DNA of 64,000 nt from Calliopsis andreniformis (Eukaryota; Arthropoda; Insecta; Hymenoptera; Andrenidae). The translations under genes and the position numbers were made by a program. Numbering within the stretch: position 1 is the stretch's first letter; every line of letters starts with the position of its first letter. A model generated the notes under the pieces. It had not been told where the DNA came from. It was given only the letters and a program-made list of their open reading frames with translations, and did no database searches. Of the stretch, positions 18,372 through 30,335 are shown in pieces. The stretch is from positions 23,038,001-23,102,000 of the forward strand of contig NC_135064.1 in assembly GCF_051401765.1 (NCBI RefSeq), given 5' to 3'.

Positions 18372-20752
18372 AATACAATGTGCAACACTTTAAACAATAG
18401 TGATCAACAGAATCTACTTTTCTATAATATTTAGGTAGAACAAGATTATTTCAATAGTCCTTAATTATTAAATGCTGAAACAATATCAATAAAGAGAAAA
18501 GCATTGCCGCGAAACAGTTGTAATATATAATAAAGATAATGAATTCAAAGTGAATTACAAAATATTTAAGCGTGAATTTCTAGTTTATCAGTAATGTTTA
18601 TAAAACGATTGATTTACTGTTAATCTGATCGAAGTACACACGGATCATTATTTGCTGCAAAAGCGAAACAATATTAAAATATACTTAAATATTTTGAAAA
18701 TACACATCATGTACGGATCTTTAAGCAAGTATGCTGTAGTTAATTTTAGTAAGTCATAATTGTATTGAAACATTTTCGAATTGAATTTCATTCTTTCATG
18801 TTACTTTGCAAAGTAACTATGGTATAGATTTACAGATATATCAATGCATTGTGTACGTATGTGCCTTTGTTTAAGTATTGAAGAAAATTGTTTAATTTAA
18901 GATAAACATAAAATTAATAATTTTAAAAAGAAAATTGTTGTAAGTTTCATTTTAATAAATATGTCACGAAATTATAAAGTGCTTCCTTTTTGGTGAAAGA
19001 GAAAAAGATTCGGCTAATTGTATGTAAATGGATTATCAAAAGAATACAAGTACTCGAGCTTGGCATTCATTTTTATCTATTTATGGAAAATGGAGAACGA
19101 TGAAAATATTGATATATGATTTATAGTAGTAAAAAATCTATTTATTTATATTCATTACAATGTTGTTGTCGCAGACAAATGTACGAGCCTCAAAATACTT
19201 AGCAAAATAAATTTAAAAAGGAAAAGCGGCATATATCAGTACATCAGTATAACACGATAAAGAAAAAAAAAGCGAAGTTACGAAGTCTAAATTGTATGTA
19301 ATGTATTTAGAGATTTAAATATAGTAACATGCAAAATACGTTTGTATGTCTATCAGTGTAGCAATTTAGTATCTGTGTGTGTTGTTGCTGTGGCATGGAT
19401 AAATAAAGATTTAGCATTCGATTTGGCAGCCAAAATGTGAAATATAGAATAGTAACTTATACGCTCTACTAAAAACAAATTCATAATGAAGGTAGCTCTC
19501 TAATATACTCTCATTAGACAGAGAAACGTATTTAATCCATCAAGAAATACAATACATTAACTATTTCGTCATATTGATGTATGGATATATGTACAAAATT
19601 TGTTTATGTTGGTTTATAATATTATATTCTTTTTTTTGTACACATTAAATTAAATTGAAGCATGTAACACCTGTAAAAATATTCATTCGTGTTAAGGTAT
19701 ATAAACTAACTGTAATTTTATTTACTTCATTAACGTGTTTTAGTCTCCAGAAATGTAATTTGGAGTTCTCTCTTTTTTTACATATCATATTTGGTTTATA
19801 CAATGTATGTATAGTATCCTATTCGGATGTATTGTTCGTTGCATCATTGTATTAATGTATAATGGATCTATAATACAAGTATTAATGCAAGTTGAGTGGT
19901 CAGATTCCAGTGCAAATGTAGAAAAATGACAGAATCGTGTTGTTGACGTTTCTGCTCGTTAAACGACTTACATTATCTGTATAGAATGCTCTATTAACAG
20001 ATCAGGATCAATGTACAAGATATGTCGGAAAAATGCAACATTTTTTTGACACATCTTACACACAATGTTCCTAAAAGAGCTATCTTATCACATAAGACAT
20101 ATTGAGTGACATTTATTTGTGTCAAGTTTCGGAACGAGGCAAACACAATTATAAATTGTTTCCATTATTCATAAGTATGAAACGAAAGTTTAAAAAATTG
20201 TTATATGACAATATTCATGAGGCTAAACATTTTTAATTACCTTTGAATAATGTTTAGTGTCACAACGATATTGCCTATTACACGTGACTTTCGTTTGGTA
20301 CTTAATAATCGCAGTTATTTTAATAACTGCACAATATTGAATTAAAGTATTAAAATTAGATGATACAAACAAGATTCTGTAACATTCCTAATAATCGCAT
20401 CACTTTCATTGAAATTATATAATGAATAAAATTGTAGATCGAAAAGTGTATCTAATGCTGTTTTGGAAACAAATAGTAATGTAATTGTATCGTTGTTTGG
20501 ATATTATGAATTATAATAAAATATTAGTAAATTTGGAGATAAACATATTCAGATTGGTTGTTGACTATACAAACATGCATATTATATGGATTAAAGTCAC
20601 ATTTCTAGAATGTTGAATTTTGTCATTGTCATTGTTAAATTTTATTTCAATAAACAATGACATGATTTCCATATACATTCTTTCATATTGATTTTCTATG
20701 TTTCATTCTACAATGAAATTAGAAATACATTCACTGTAGTAAGATAGTATTC
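18372..20752. other. Clathrin 3'UTR and convergent spacer
   Basis: AT-rich non-coding. Plus-strand AATAAA signals at 18488-18493, 18529-18534, 19402-19407 and 20649-20654 offer several clathrin ends; alternative 3'UTR lengths of 0.1 to 2.3 kb are possible. The Rpp29 gene converges from the other side, so long clathrin transcripts would approach or overlap it. Confidence 0.5.
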
Positions 20753-20758
20753 TTTATT
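20753..20758 (-). terminator. Rpp29 polyadenylation signal
   Basis: TTTATT on the plus strand, that is AATAAA on the minus strand, 213 bases beyond the Rpp29 stop codon. It is the first such signal after the stop. Confidence 0.55.
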
Positions 20759-20970
20759 TTGATTACGTTCTCTTATATCAGCTTGACATTTGATACACAT
20801 ACAAGCTGTTAATTAGAACCGAAACATATGTGATTAGGAAGTGGAACAATGACTAATGAGGAGCTTATAATTGATGCTGTACAATATGTTCATTGTATTT
20901 ATAAAATATATACTTATCAATTGATAACTTCAATCTATGTACATTTCATATTTTATCAGACAGTGTTGTA

Positions 20971-21903
20971 TTACAATTCATATACACGTCCACCCTTGAA
21001 TTTTTTTATAGTTCTTTCAGTAGGTTTTATGGAGATATCTTTACCAAATAATTTCAATTCTATGTCCTTTAAGTAAATGTTTATGACAACAACATCTTTA
21101 GGTATTGCTGGAAATAAATAAAAATATTAAAATACAGTAGGTAGCATTTATATAAAATAGGAAAAAGTATAAAATGATGAATACTTCGGATAGTGTTATC
21201 CTTTCCACAAATTCTGAAAGTATTTTTAGTATCTTGAATGACTATTCCATTTAGGCCAACTAAGCTAGGACATTTAGAGCCAATAATTGAAATTTCAGCA
21301 CCATGAAAATCAGCTTTAATTAACTGTTGATTAACAGTTTCCCAATTTGTATTTGTTGGATCTGTTGGTGTATCAGTAAAAAATGTGCTACCAAGCATTT
21401 GTTGCATATAATCTAGCCACAATTGATTTAGCGGTAACAAGTCAATGTATTTCATATCCTTACAACCAATTTTACGTAAACCAAGTTGCATTCGTTTTTT
21501 ACTAGTTAATAATTTCCCCCTACATCTCTTTTTTCTGTTCCATTTACTTTTGTGTTTACTCAGTATGAATGACTATAAAATAGAAATACATTAAAATTTT
21601 ATATTATTATAGAAATGAAGTACATTATTATTTTTTGCTATAATTCAATTTTTTCATACCTTTCGTAATTCATTTCCTATAGAATCAGTGTCAGTAGTTG
21701 GCAATGTATTTTGTAAAAAATTTGTAATATACTGTTGACTATTTTTACATGTATTAATTTGTTTTGTTATATGTCCAGGTAATGGTATGCATATGTTTCC
21801 TAAAAGTTAATTAAGTATTTATTTAAATGAGAGTATAGATTTGTCGTGGTTAATAATTTATACTATTTTGTTAATACGTACGGTTCGATGCTGCCATTGC
21901 CAT
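20971..21903 (-). CDS. Pop4: Ribonuclease P/MRP protein subunit Rpp29 (POP4)
   Basis: Four coding exons on the minus strand: 21903-21882, 21799-21660, 21572-21185 and 21107-20971. All introns are short (77-87 bp) GT-AG and in phase; 228 residues (human 220). It binds the RNase P RNA and takes part in 5' trimming of tRNA precursors and in rRNA processing in the nucleus/nucleolus. Seen: a variable N-terminus (MAMAASNRNICIPLPG), a basic linker (KHKSKWNRKKRCRGK), LLPLNQLWLDYMQQM, then the Sm-like barrel with LIKADFHGAEISI, SKCPSLVGLNGIVIQDTKNT, TFRICGKDN, and the conserved end ISIKPTERTIKKFKGG. Two ATGs lie six bases apart; the upstream one at 21903 is taken. The missing-exon problem seen when only the long frame is read is solved by the 22-bp first coding exon. 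Confidence 0.93.
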
Positions 21904-22300
21904 AGATAGTTATAATAAAAAGGGTAAAAAATGGTAATGAGATTTATTATTGGTATTTACTTTTATTATTAATATTTCTATTACTAGTATTTTCTATTAG
22001 CTGCTTGTGTTTTGATTCTCACGCCTCGTATATGTCCATTTTTTAACGTATCAAAATAATCAACCTCAAAGTGTCATATTTTGTTTTGTTAAATAATTAC
22101 CGGCAGAGCAGTGTCTAAACACGTGTTTGATTTGCACCATAAATTACATCGTTGACGAAATATAAAATAGATCAGGTATCCGATGTATACTTTTGTTACG
22201 TAAATCTTCTTACCATTTTCTTGTCACGCTCTATCTTACCGACTCAGTCTGGAAGCAGGTTACAGCGCCACGAGAGGAAAGAATTAAAATTAAATATTTC
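21904..22300 (-). promoter_or_regulatory. Rpp29 upstream region
   Basis: Non-coding, AT-rich up to about 22060, then more balanced. It should contain the Rpp29 leader and promoter, but no clear TATA or DRE element was identified. Confidence 0.3.
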
Positions 22301-25300
22301 CGGGAAAATTTGAACAAGGTGTAGTGTGGTTCAAATTGTAGACAAGGTGTAATTCGCATATTTGAAGTCTGAGCCAATTTTAATACTTATGACTATTTTC
22401 TAAAGATGTTCTTGGACGAGGCTCTAAATTCTTTAAATTTAAGACGAGTTAATAGAATAATGTCCTTATTATTTCCAACAAATGATTTTTACTCAAAATC
22501 AAATCAAATTTAAATGTACAACTTATATTTACGATGAATAATTTGTTACAGTGTGAACTTAATGTGACCTCATTCGTTTCAATTATCTTCAATTAATTGT
22601 ACGTATAATGAAACCCTAAATAATAATAAACAGAGTTGGACCCTAAATAATAATAAAGAGGTAGGAACGACACGTTTTTTAATCCCATTATATTTTCCAG
22701 CTTTATTATTTTATACTATGAACTAAATAAATTGCAGTTAAAATCCTCATTATGCTACAGACAAAAATATGATCTAATATTTACAAATGAGGCGTGTAAC
22801 GCAAGCTTAACAATAAGTTCTCAAAAGTTTGATATATATATCGACAAGTTCATTACAAGACGGCACAGTATGCGGATACACCTTACGTCCACTCATTAAA
22901 AATTATCAACAATTACGAGACGGCTCCTCTCAGCGCGCACCAACTCTATATCGTAGAAATCACTTTTCACTTGTTTATAGAAATATCCCTGCCACGCTGC
23001 AACACTGTTAAATGCTGTGCCCTATTGTAAGAAATTGGGTTTGTCCTCTGCGCAATGAATAACAAAATTATATGTTATCTGTTCAAGAAACCCTTGAAAA
23101 AACGCTAAGACCATTGTTTACTCGATTTTAATTGTCCGTCACACTATTTACAATGTGAATGGTTCTCCTTCATTTTTTTTTTGTTCATTTTTACCTAAAA
23201 GTAGCGATAAAATATATAACCGTCTATTCTATTTAGAATTAATTACGATGTAATAGACCCTTAAAAATGAAACGTTTATGAGTCTCAGAGAAAGCAGAGA
23301 AAAAGGATTTCGTTTAAATACATTCTTGTAATCGAACGGCGGGATGATTGTTAAGAGAAAAATGAGAAACGAACGTTGTCATGTACACAGTTAATATGAT
23401 AAAGAGATACTCCCCTCGTATGTATGAACATGGGTGGTTATCGCTATATGATTCTCGTTTAGAAACGTTTAACCATTGTCGCTCTTATGGCATGATACGC
23501 TCCTTATTTTCTATGTTACATGTACGATAAGATACGTGGTTGCGTTTAAAACGATACGGTTTCACATAGACACGTTTTGGCAGAAAGTAAAATTCCGTAT
23601 GGCGAACAGGGAACGCAAAAGCGGGAGGGTTGGGGGGATCCATGAGACGTTCGACTAGTGTTGCTCGCCACTGTTTCAAATTTCAACCCCAATCACATTC
23701 GGCTGAACCAACACGCAGACCTCTTCAATTACCACTCAGAAAAATAATCCAGAACAATCTAGCTACAACATTCTTCGCCAGATTCGCCACCTCGACTCCT
23801 ATCGTTTCCCATCAACACCTTCGCTGCCGCTCGAAAGCGCTGCACCCTGTTTAAACTGCCAGCTGCGCAGCTCCTCGTTGACTTAACGCAGATACGTCAC
23901 GCGATGTCGCGTGAGCGGCACCTTACGAAAACATGTCTCGTCAAGCGTCATCGCGTGATCGGCAGCGAACGTGTTCTATTTTACATATGTCCAATCAAAT
24001 ATGGAAGAAATTCAATATACATCGATTTTATTAACACAAGGCTCTACAAAACTTATTGCGCGTTACATTCCGTTACATCGTCGCATTTTGTTAACTCACG
24101 TTTGGATCGTTACAATTTCACCCGTGATCGTCCAGATCGGGGGCAATAAGTATGGTAGCTTCCGAACGATTCTTTTTTTAACATTCGCCATATTCTATGT
24201 AGGACGGCCAGTTGAAGAAACTTTTTACATAATCCCTCCCTTATCGTCGGGGGATCCCAAAGACGTCGCTTTTAACTCGATACCGTTTCCTCGAGGAGCA
24301 AATTACAGTCGACGGGGAAAGTGGCGTGCCTTTGCATTGAAGTCATTTTGAATTTCAAACGAACGCGTTTGGCTGAAACAAAGAGGGGACCCGGAGATTG
24401 CTCGAGGACAGAGGTGATTAGAATTTTATACAACGATCTGGTTTCGGCTTTTCTACGCGAGAAAAAGGGAGGATAGCGTTACGTTCGCGGATTCCAAGTA
24501 AATTATACATTCCGATTTGCGTATAAAATTATAGTTCGCTTTGTACACTTCTTCTTTGTTCTTCCACTCGTGAATCTATCGGCGCCGATAAAAAGATCGG
24601 GCGCGATAACACGACCGCCTGAACCCCTTCAGGCTTGGGTACAACCATTCTTATCAGACACGATACCCTACGATCGGAGAACATCAACGCTGAACAACAC
24701 GGGGATTCCTAACGAGTTATTCTATTCGTTTACGTGGCTCACGCGCGGCTAGTCAATTAAACGGGGAGGACCAAGGGGGCAATCGTATCGGTTTGGAATG
24801 TGTTTACGAGCGAAGGTGTTCCAGCTGGGTAGTTTAAAGTTTTGCAGGACTTGGGAACTGTTATGATAGCGATTTTGGTTCTTGAAGTTAGCTTGAAGAA
24901 TATTTGTTCTAAGGAACTCTTCCGTGGAATTGAAATTTTAGGCTATAGGTATCCGATTTCTGAGGGTTTCTATTTTGGGTTTATAGGGTTCTATTTCTAT
25001 TTTTTTCTTTTATTAAGTGGTTTTGTAATATTTAGTGAAATTATCAAATGTCTCATAAAGGTCTTAGGGTGATTTTAATTATTAGTTCATGGATTTCTCA
25101 TGGATGGCGAAATCGTGGTCACTACGTATATTATAGTACTGTAGTATGTTGTAGTTATATCTGGTGATTTTCCTTGCTTTAAAATCTAGGACCATTTCGA
25201 AACAGATATGGAGCCCAAATTAGAAACCTCAACCGAAACAGCTGCACTCTAAAATTTCGGTTCCTCTTAACAGTTCTTCAAACTAAAATCTTCATCATTG

Positions 25301-28300
25301 TTTTACTGATAAGAATCTTCATTATAACAGTCTGAAACAGTTATTTTTGGAACCGTTTCAAGCCCTAGTTCATAGGCAGTCCCGTGATCCAGGGATTAAC
25401 GTTTGTTTAGCGATTAGCGTTCAACTGTGGCTTCTTGTCGTGGATGGATCATTCGTCATTTTGATTTTTCAGTTTGATGCGTGTGAATGAATCATCATCT
25501 TTGCTGGATGCGATAAAATTACAATTCTCTTTGTGATTTGAAACATGCTATGAGGCTCATTATCCTTTTGTTGATCCATATGCTTTGATGATCGATAAAT
25601 CTGTTCGAATACTGTTGGACTAAAATCAAGCGGCATCAAGGAAGAAAGTTGCTGAATCTGAATACTCTAATTCTTATCCAATCTTGTGTAGATAAATCTA
25701 GAGTATGAGGTATAGAAATATATTTCTCTTTTTGAGTGGAAATACAATCTGTCAATGAGTAAAAGATTAATCTTTTAGTTTCCTTGATGGTTCATATCAT
25801 CCTTTTAGAATAATTCCCCCTCAAAGAGGGAAATTATTTTTATTGTCCTCTGGTGTAATCTTTACACAAAACTTTGCAAGAATCAATATTTCTGAGCTTG
25901 ACTATTTTTTTGTGAGAAGAAAAAATGTTTCTCTTATTAAAAAAATAGTTTTTCTATATAAAACAGTAATGGAACCTAAATTTCATCCAGCAGTTTGTGC
26001 ACGAAGGGGTGACTTAACGAAAACCCTCGTTTTCTGCGCAGCACAGCCATTTGCAAAATTAAGAAGTGTGAAACGATAGTGAAGTACAGGGAGCACGATT
26101 TATAGTGGGCCACTTGATTTTATTCCGCCTGTAGCGTTCGAGATAGTCTACCATGAACAAAGAATGCCGATGGGGGCGGTTGATCAAACTTTTCCAAGGT
26201 GAACTGAGTTGACTGTAGCATTCAATTCACATGACACAAGAGAACTCCAGACGGAACAGTTTTATTCTTCACCCTCTGTGGGACGTCTTTTCTTCTCCAC
26301 AGAAAAGTGTCATACTCGTGTACAGTATCTCCAGTCTAAATGTAGGTATACTCTCAATTATTTTTTTAACTCTTCAGAGGATGAAGAAATCGTCTCTGCA
26401 AAAGCTGTTCAATTTTAGGGGGAAATTTAAAAGAAAATTATTTTCCTCAATTTTTTTTTGGAAATAGGACTGCATTTTTTATTACACATTTGGCAATGAC
26501 TTAAGAAGAGTAGCTATATAAATAGTGCTTTTAATAAATAACTTCTGTATTCTTTGCATACCTTCATCTCTACCCTCAGTAAAAAAGACTGCGAAAAAGT
26601 CCCAAAAATTGAATACAAAAGTGAGACCCAGTTAATCGAAATTCTGCTATATTTTCATCAGATATTTAAGTAAGAGTTTTTCTTTTCTCCCTTAAAACAG
26701 AAACAGACTCCTTCTGCAGAAGCAATTCCCTCCTACTTCCCCAATGTATACACTTAAACCAGACTTACTGTATCTATATTTGAACACAAAGGAAAGAACA
26801 ATTTTACAGCTCCATTCTTTCGCGGAACGATCTCCACGAAACGGCGCACCTTCTTTCAATCTTCTTTTCACGCGGGCAATAAAAATTCTGCGTAATCGGC
26901 CCGTTTCGCGTTGAAAATCCCACAAGGAGGATCGTGCGCTGGGACCACACGGCTCTTGGTTTAACATCATTACACTACGCCTGCAGTTATATTTCTCTAG
27001 ATGCAATAGGTGACATCGATGAAGAATCAAACCCTTTGTACGTAGTCCACACACTTTAATCGAGACGCGTGTACAAATAAATCTACGTTTCGACTCTTAT
27101 CCGCTAGGATTTTGATATGATGTACTGTGTTAAGTATATCCCTCCAGTGGATTGTGTCTGTTCATTATTTTCCTCTTCCACTTTTTTCTTTTTTTGTTCG
27201 TATTCGAGAATACCATTTTATAGTTATGCGAGTGTTTTCATCGTTTTTTCTTCATTTTTATCTCGTTCAAACAGCAAAGAGAGGCGCAATAGTTTATACA
27301 ATACACGCTATGGGTTTTAAAATCGATCTTTCTTCGGTAATCTCTCGTGGCTCTCCGTGGGCGATCAAAGTTCCCGTTTCTCTCGCTGCGCTTCGATGAG
27401 ATCATGCTTCGAGTGTCGCCGCGGCACCAACAGAAAAAAGAACAACGGACAGCTTAGCTATAGACACAGATAGAAAGAGAGACGGGGAGGACAAGACTAC
27501 CGTTGGAAACATCTCCTTCTCGAACAAGGTGTCGCCGTGTCGACTGACATCCACGTCGCGGGAACATTTTTATACAAAGGATTATACATATTGTTACAAC
27601 GTGTTCGAGATAACTCGCGACAGACCAGAATTTTAAGAACGATTCGCCTGTTTGGAGGAAACGCGAGCTGGAACCGCGTCGAGTTTCCTCGACGACAATT
27701 TCGCTGCTTCTGAGTTTGAATCTTCGCGTTTTCCCGCCACCGTACCTTCCAAGACTTTAAAGTAATATTGTAACGTCAAAGGAACTGTACAAGCTTCGTT
27801 ACAGAGCGACCTTTCTCGTTTTTTTGGTTTCGGGTAGATCGACGATAAACGGAAGTCTTCAACTAGATTGATCGATAGATCGAGATCTATCTGCTTTGAA
27901 ACGCTTTGCCTTTTTCTGTGACAGTCCTTGCAGACGATAGAGCTTGCGTTCAAGAATTTTTCGTGCTTCGTTTAGAGCAATTCGTGGGCAATTTACTGGT
28001 CTTGATGAGTGAAAGAAAGTAAAAGAGAGACGGGAGAATGGAAAAGGAAAGGAAGGCAACGGTTTTGCGAAATCTTGGTCAAGTATTTGCGGATTTGAGA
28101 ACTGCTGGTGTTCCAGCCATACCCATAAACCTGTTAATCTTCATCTCCTATTTAATGCTGAAGAATATTAAAGAGCTCTTAATAAAATCGACCCTTGTCA
28201 AGGTTTTTACTTTTTCTAGAAAAGCAAAGAAGGATGCTGCTGAATTTTAAATTCTCTTTTTAACAAAATAGTCATTTAGTACACATATTGCATTTTTAAT

Positions 28301-29015
28301 GGGATAGTTCCTGACCACCAGAGTATGAACACCGTGCCCTCATTAAAAAAATCGCGACAAAGGCTGTTCTTATGATAAACTTTCAGTTAAAGAATAAGGA
28401 ATGTTTGCAATTATTTTCCACTATCCAGTGCCACAAATTTCAACTTAGACATTGAATTTTAATAACATTTTAAATTATTAAACTCTTCAGACCTCAGAGC
28501 GAATTTCTCTGAAAAGAAAAGAAAATGAAATAGAATTTGAATACAGTGGTCACAGGTTTATGGGCCGCCAGAGGGATCAGTCAGTCTGCCGGAAGTTCTT
28601 GGAATAAATTAAATAAAGACACGTACTCGTTTCGTCAATTCTCGATGAGTTCCACCTACGGTCAGAACATTATATATTATATACACGTGTTTACGCATTC
28701 GGTGAAAGGGTTGATAGAGTTACATTACAGTATAGTTATAGTTTGAGTATAGAATAGGCTACAACTTATCGTAAAACGGCTCACGGTCGTGTACCTAACT
28801 ATGCAATAATGAAATACCTCGGAACGGCTTGGTATTCTCGCCTATCAACGTTCAATTGATCGTTCGGCTCTACGAATGACGTCCTAGGCCCGATCGATTT
28901 CAAAATGGACGGGTGGAAACAGAACAAAGGGGGCATCGAAAGTGCGAAGAGGGGTCAATGGACAGGGGAATGGATCAGACAGGGTCAGAGCGGACCCAGA
29001 GTGTTCGGGACGCGT
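22301..29015. other. Intergenic region between Rpp29 and Ubl3
   Basis: No coding exon that I can support. Visible structure: a 29-bp direct duplication around CCCTAAATAATAATAAA at about 22613 and 22642; GC-richer islands at about 23540-24370 and 26800-28000 with scattered chance open frames. The frames at 23476-24351, 26692-27054 and 27633-28059 show no domain, splice partners or conserved wording. No tRNA or miRNA recognised. Confidence 0.4.
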
Positions 29016-29017
29016 AA

Positions 29018-29052
29018 GGGACAGGGACACGGACACGGGGGGACAGGGAGGG
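29018..29052 (+). repeat. G-rich GGGACA minisatellite-like tract, G-quadruplex potential
   Basis: Runs of three or more G are separated by ACA, ACACGGACAC and A (GGGACAGGG..., six G, ACAGGGAGGG). This satisfies the classical four-run pattern. It lies in a wider purine-rich patch (28900-29060) about 1.3 kb downstream of the last Ubl3 exon. Confidence 0.55.
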
Positions 29053-29252
29053 TGAGAAGGTGCTAACAGGAAATATATTTGAGTTTTTATTTAATCCATA
29101 ACTACCATTAGAGATCCAATGTTCTTTTTCCTCTGTAATCTTATATCCAGAAATACTAAACTCTCAAAGTGGCGTCATAATATTACTTTAAATTCATGAT
29201 AATAAAGTCTATCGTATGAGAGTTTAACTGTGTGTCAACATGTCTCATACCA

Positions 29253-29330
29253 TCATATATATATAATATATATATATAATATATTTTATATAATTTTAAT
29301 AATAGTATGTATATATAATATATTCACTAC
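29253..29330. repeat. AT dinucleotide microsatellite
   Basis: Imperfect (TA)n tract with short interruptions, immediately followed by a CG-rich block (29360-29520) containing CACACG-type repeats. The abrupt change from pure AT to GC-rich sequence is notable. Confidence 0.8.
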
Positions 29331-30160
29331 CTGCATATCACAACATAAATTTACTCTCTCCGCGCGCGGACTCGTTCGAAACGCGACCAACCACGCCGCC
29401 CACGCTCTCCCAACACGCGTCGGTCACAATGCACACGCGGGGACCACGCACACAAAATACTCGCACCCCCACAGTCACGCACACACATCCACGCACGCTC
29501 GTTCACGATCCCGTCTACGGTAATTACTATAACGCTGCGGTAGTCGGATAGTGGTTGAGTTTCCTAAGCATTGTAGCGCCGTTCAAGAGAGCGTATTCCA
29601 AACATCCCCCACTCTTCCTCGAAAGGCTCTACCTTCCTAATCTCTTTCGGGAATTTATCTTACTAATGAAACCATCGCGGCTTCCACAGGAGATCTCGTG
29701 GTCGTCGAAACGCGCAACACCCCGGTTCAGAACACCTCTGGACGAGTGGTCGCCCATGGTACTGGCCTCGTCCCGCGTCCCGACCGCGTCGAATCATCGG
29801 GTCCATCGATATTCTAAGCTACGATCATCTCCTGTCGCGATGCCTCGTTAACACGGCTCTCTTTGATTCCTCTCTCGTGACCTGCACCAGCTACTGTCGC
29901 GCACCGATCGACGCCTGGTTTTGTTACCATCGAAGGAGGCTGCCAGGCTGCGGGTCACCTGCCCCTGGCCCTGTCTTCGCCCCTCTGACGCAGGTGAACG
30001 TGGTGCAGCGATCGGAGGCTGGGTCGGGGAGTTTCCTCCTGGATGAACGATGGGACTTGCTCGCCTGGGACGGCGACGTATGTTTTGGGTGCCTTGGGTG
30101 CCTTGGGTGCGACGCGGCCGAACCGACGCCCCTTTCGCGGTAGTTCGGTTCAGGTGGCAT

Positions 30161-30166
30161 TTTATT
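30161..30166 (-). terminator. Ubl3 polyadenylation signal (candidate)
   Basis: Plus-strand TTTATT, AATAAA on the minus strand, 170 bases past the Ubl3 stop codon and the first such signal downstream of it. Confidence 0.5.
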
Positions 30167-30335
30167 CTTGGCTTTTGTTTCCGTTCCTCCTTCTCCGTTT
30201 GCTACACTGCTCACGAGCTCAGCCACTAACAATTATTACACCAGCAGAAAACCTTAGAAACCATGGCTCAGCGTGAAGAACGCGCACGAGCGTTTGCTGA
30301 ACGATCTCGATGATCCAGGGCAGCCGGCGTTGGTT

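Noticed and set aside
22853..22895. Minus-strand CAVL-stop, considered as the prenylated Ubl3 tail
   Set aside because: The acceptor lacks a pyrimidine tract, and the exon at 30400-30336 gives the expected basic linker, cysteines and CSIL in the right phase.
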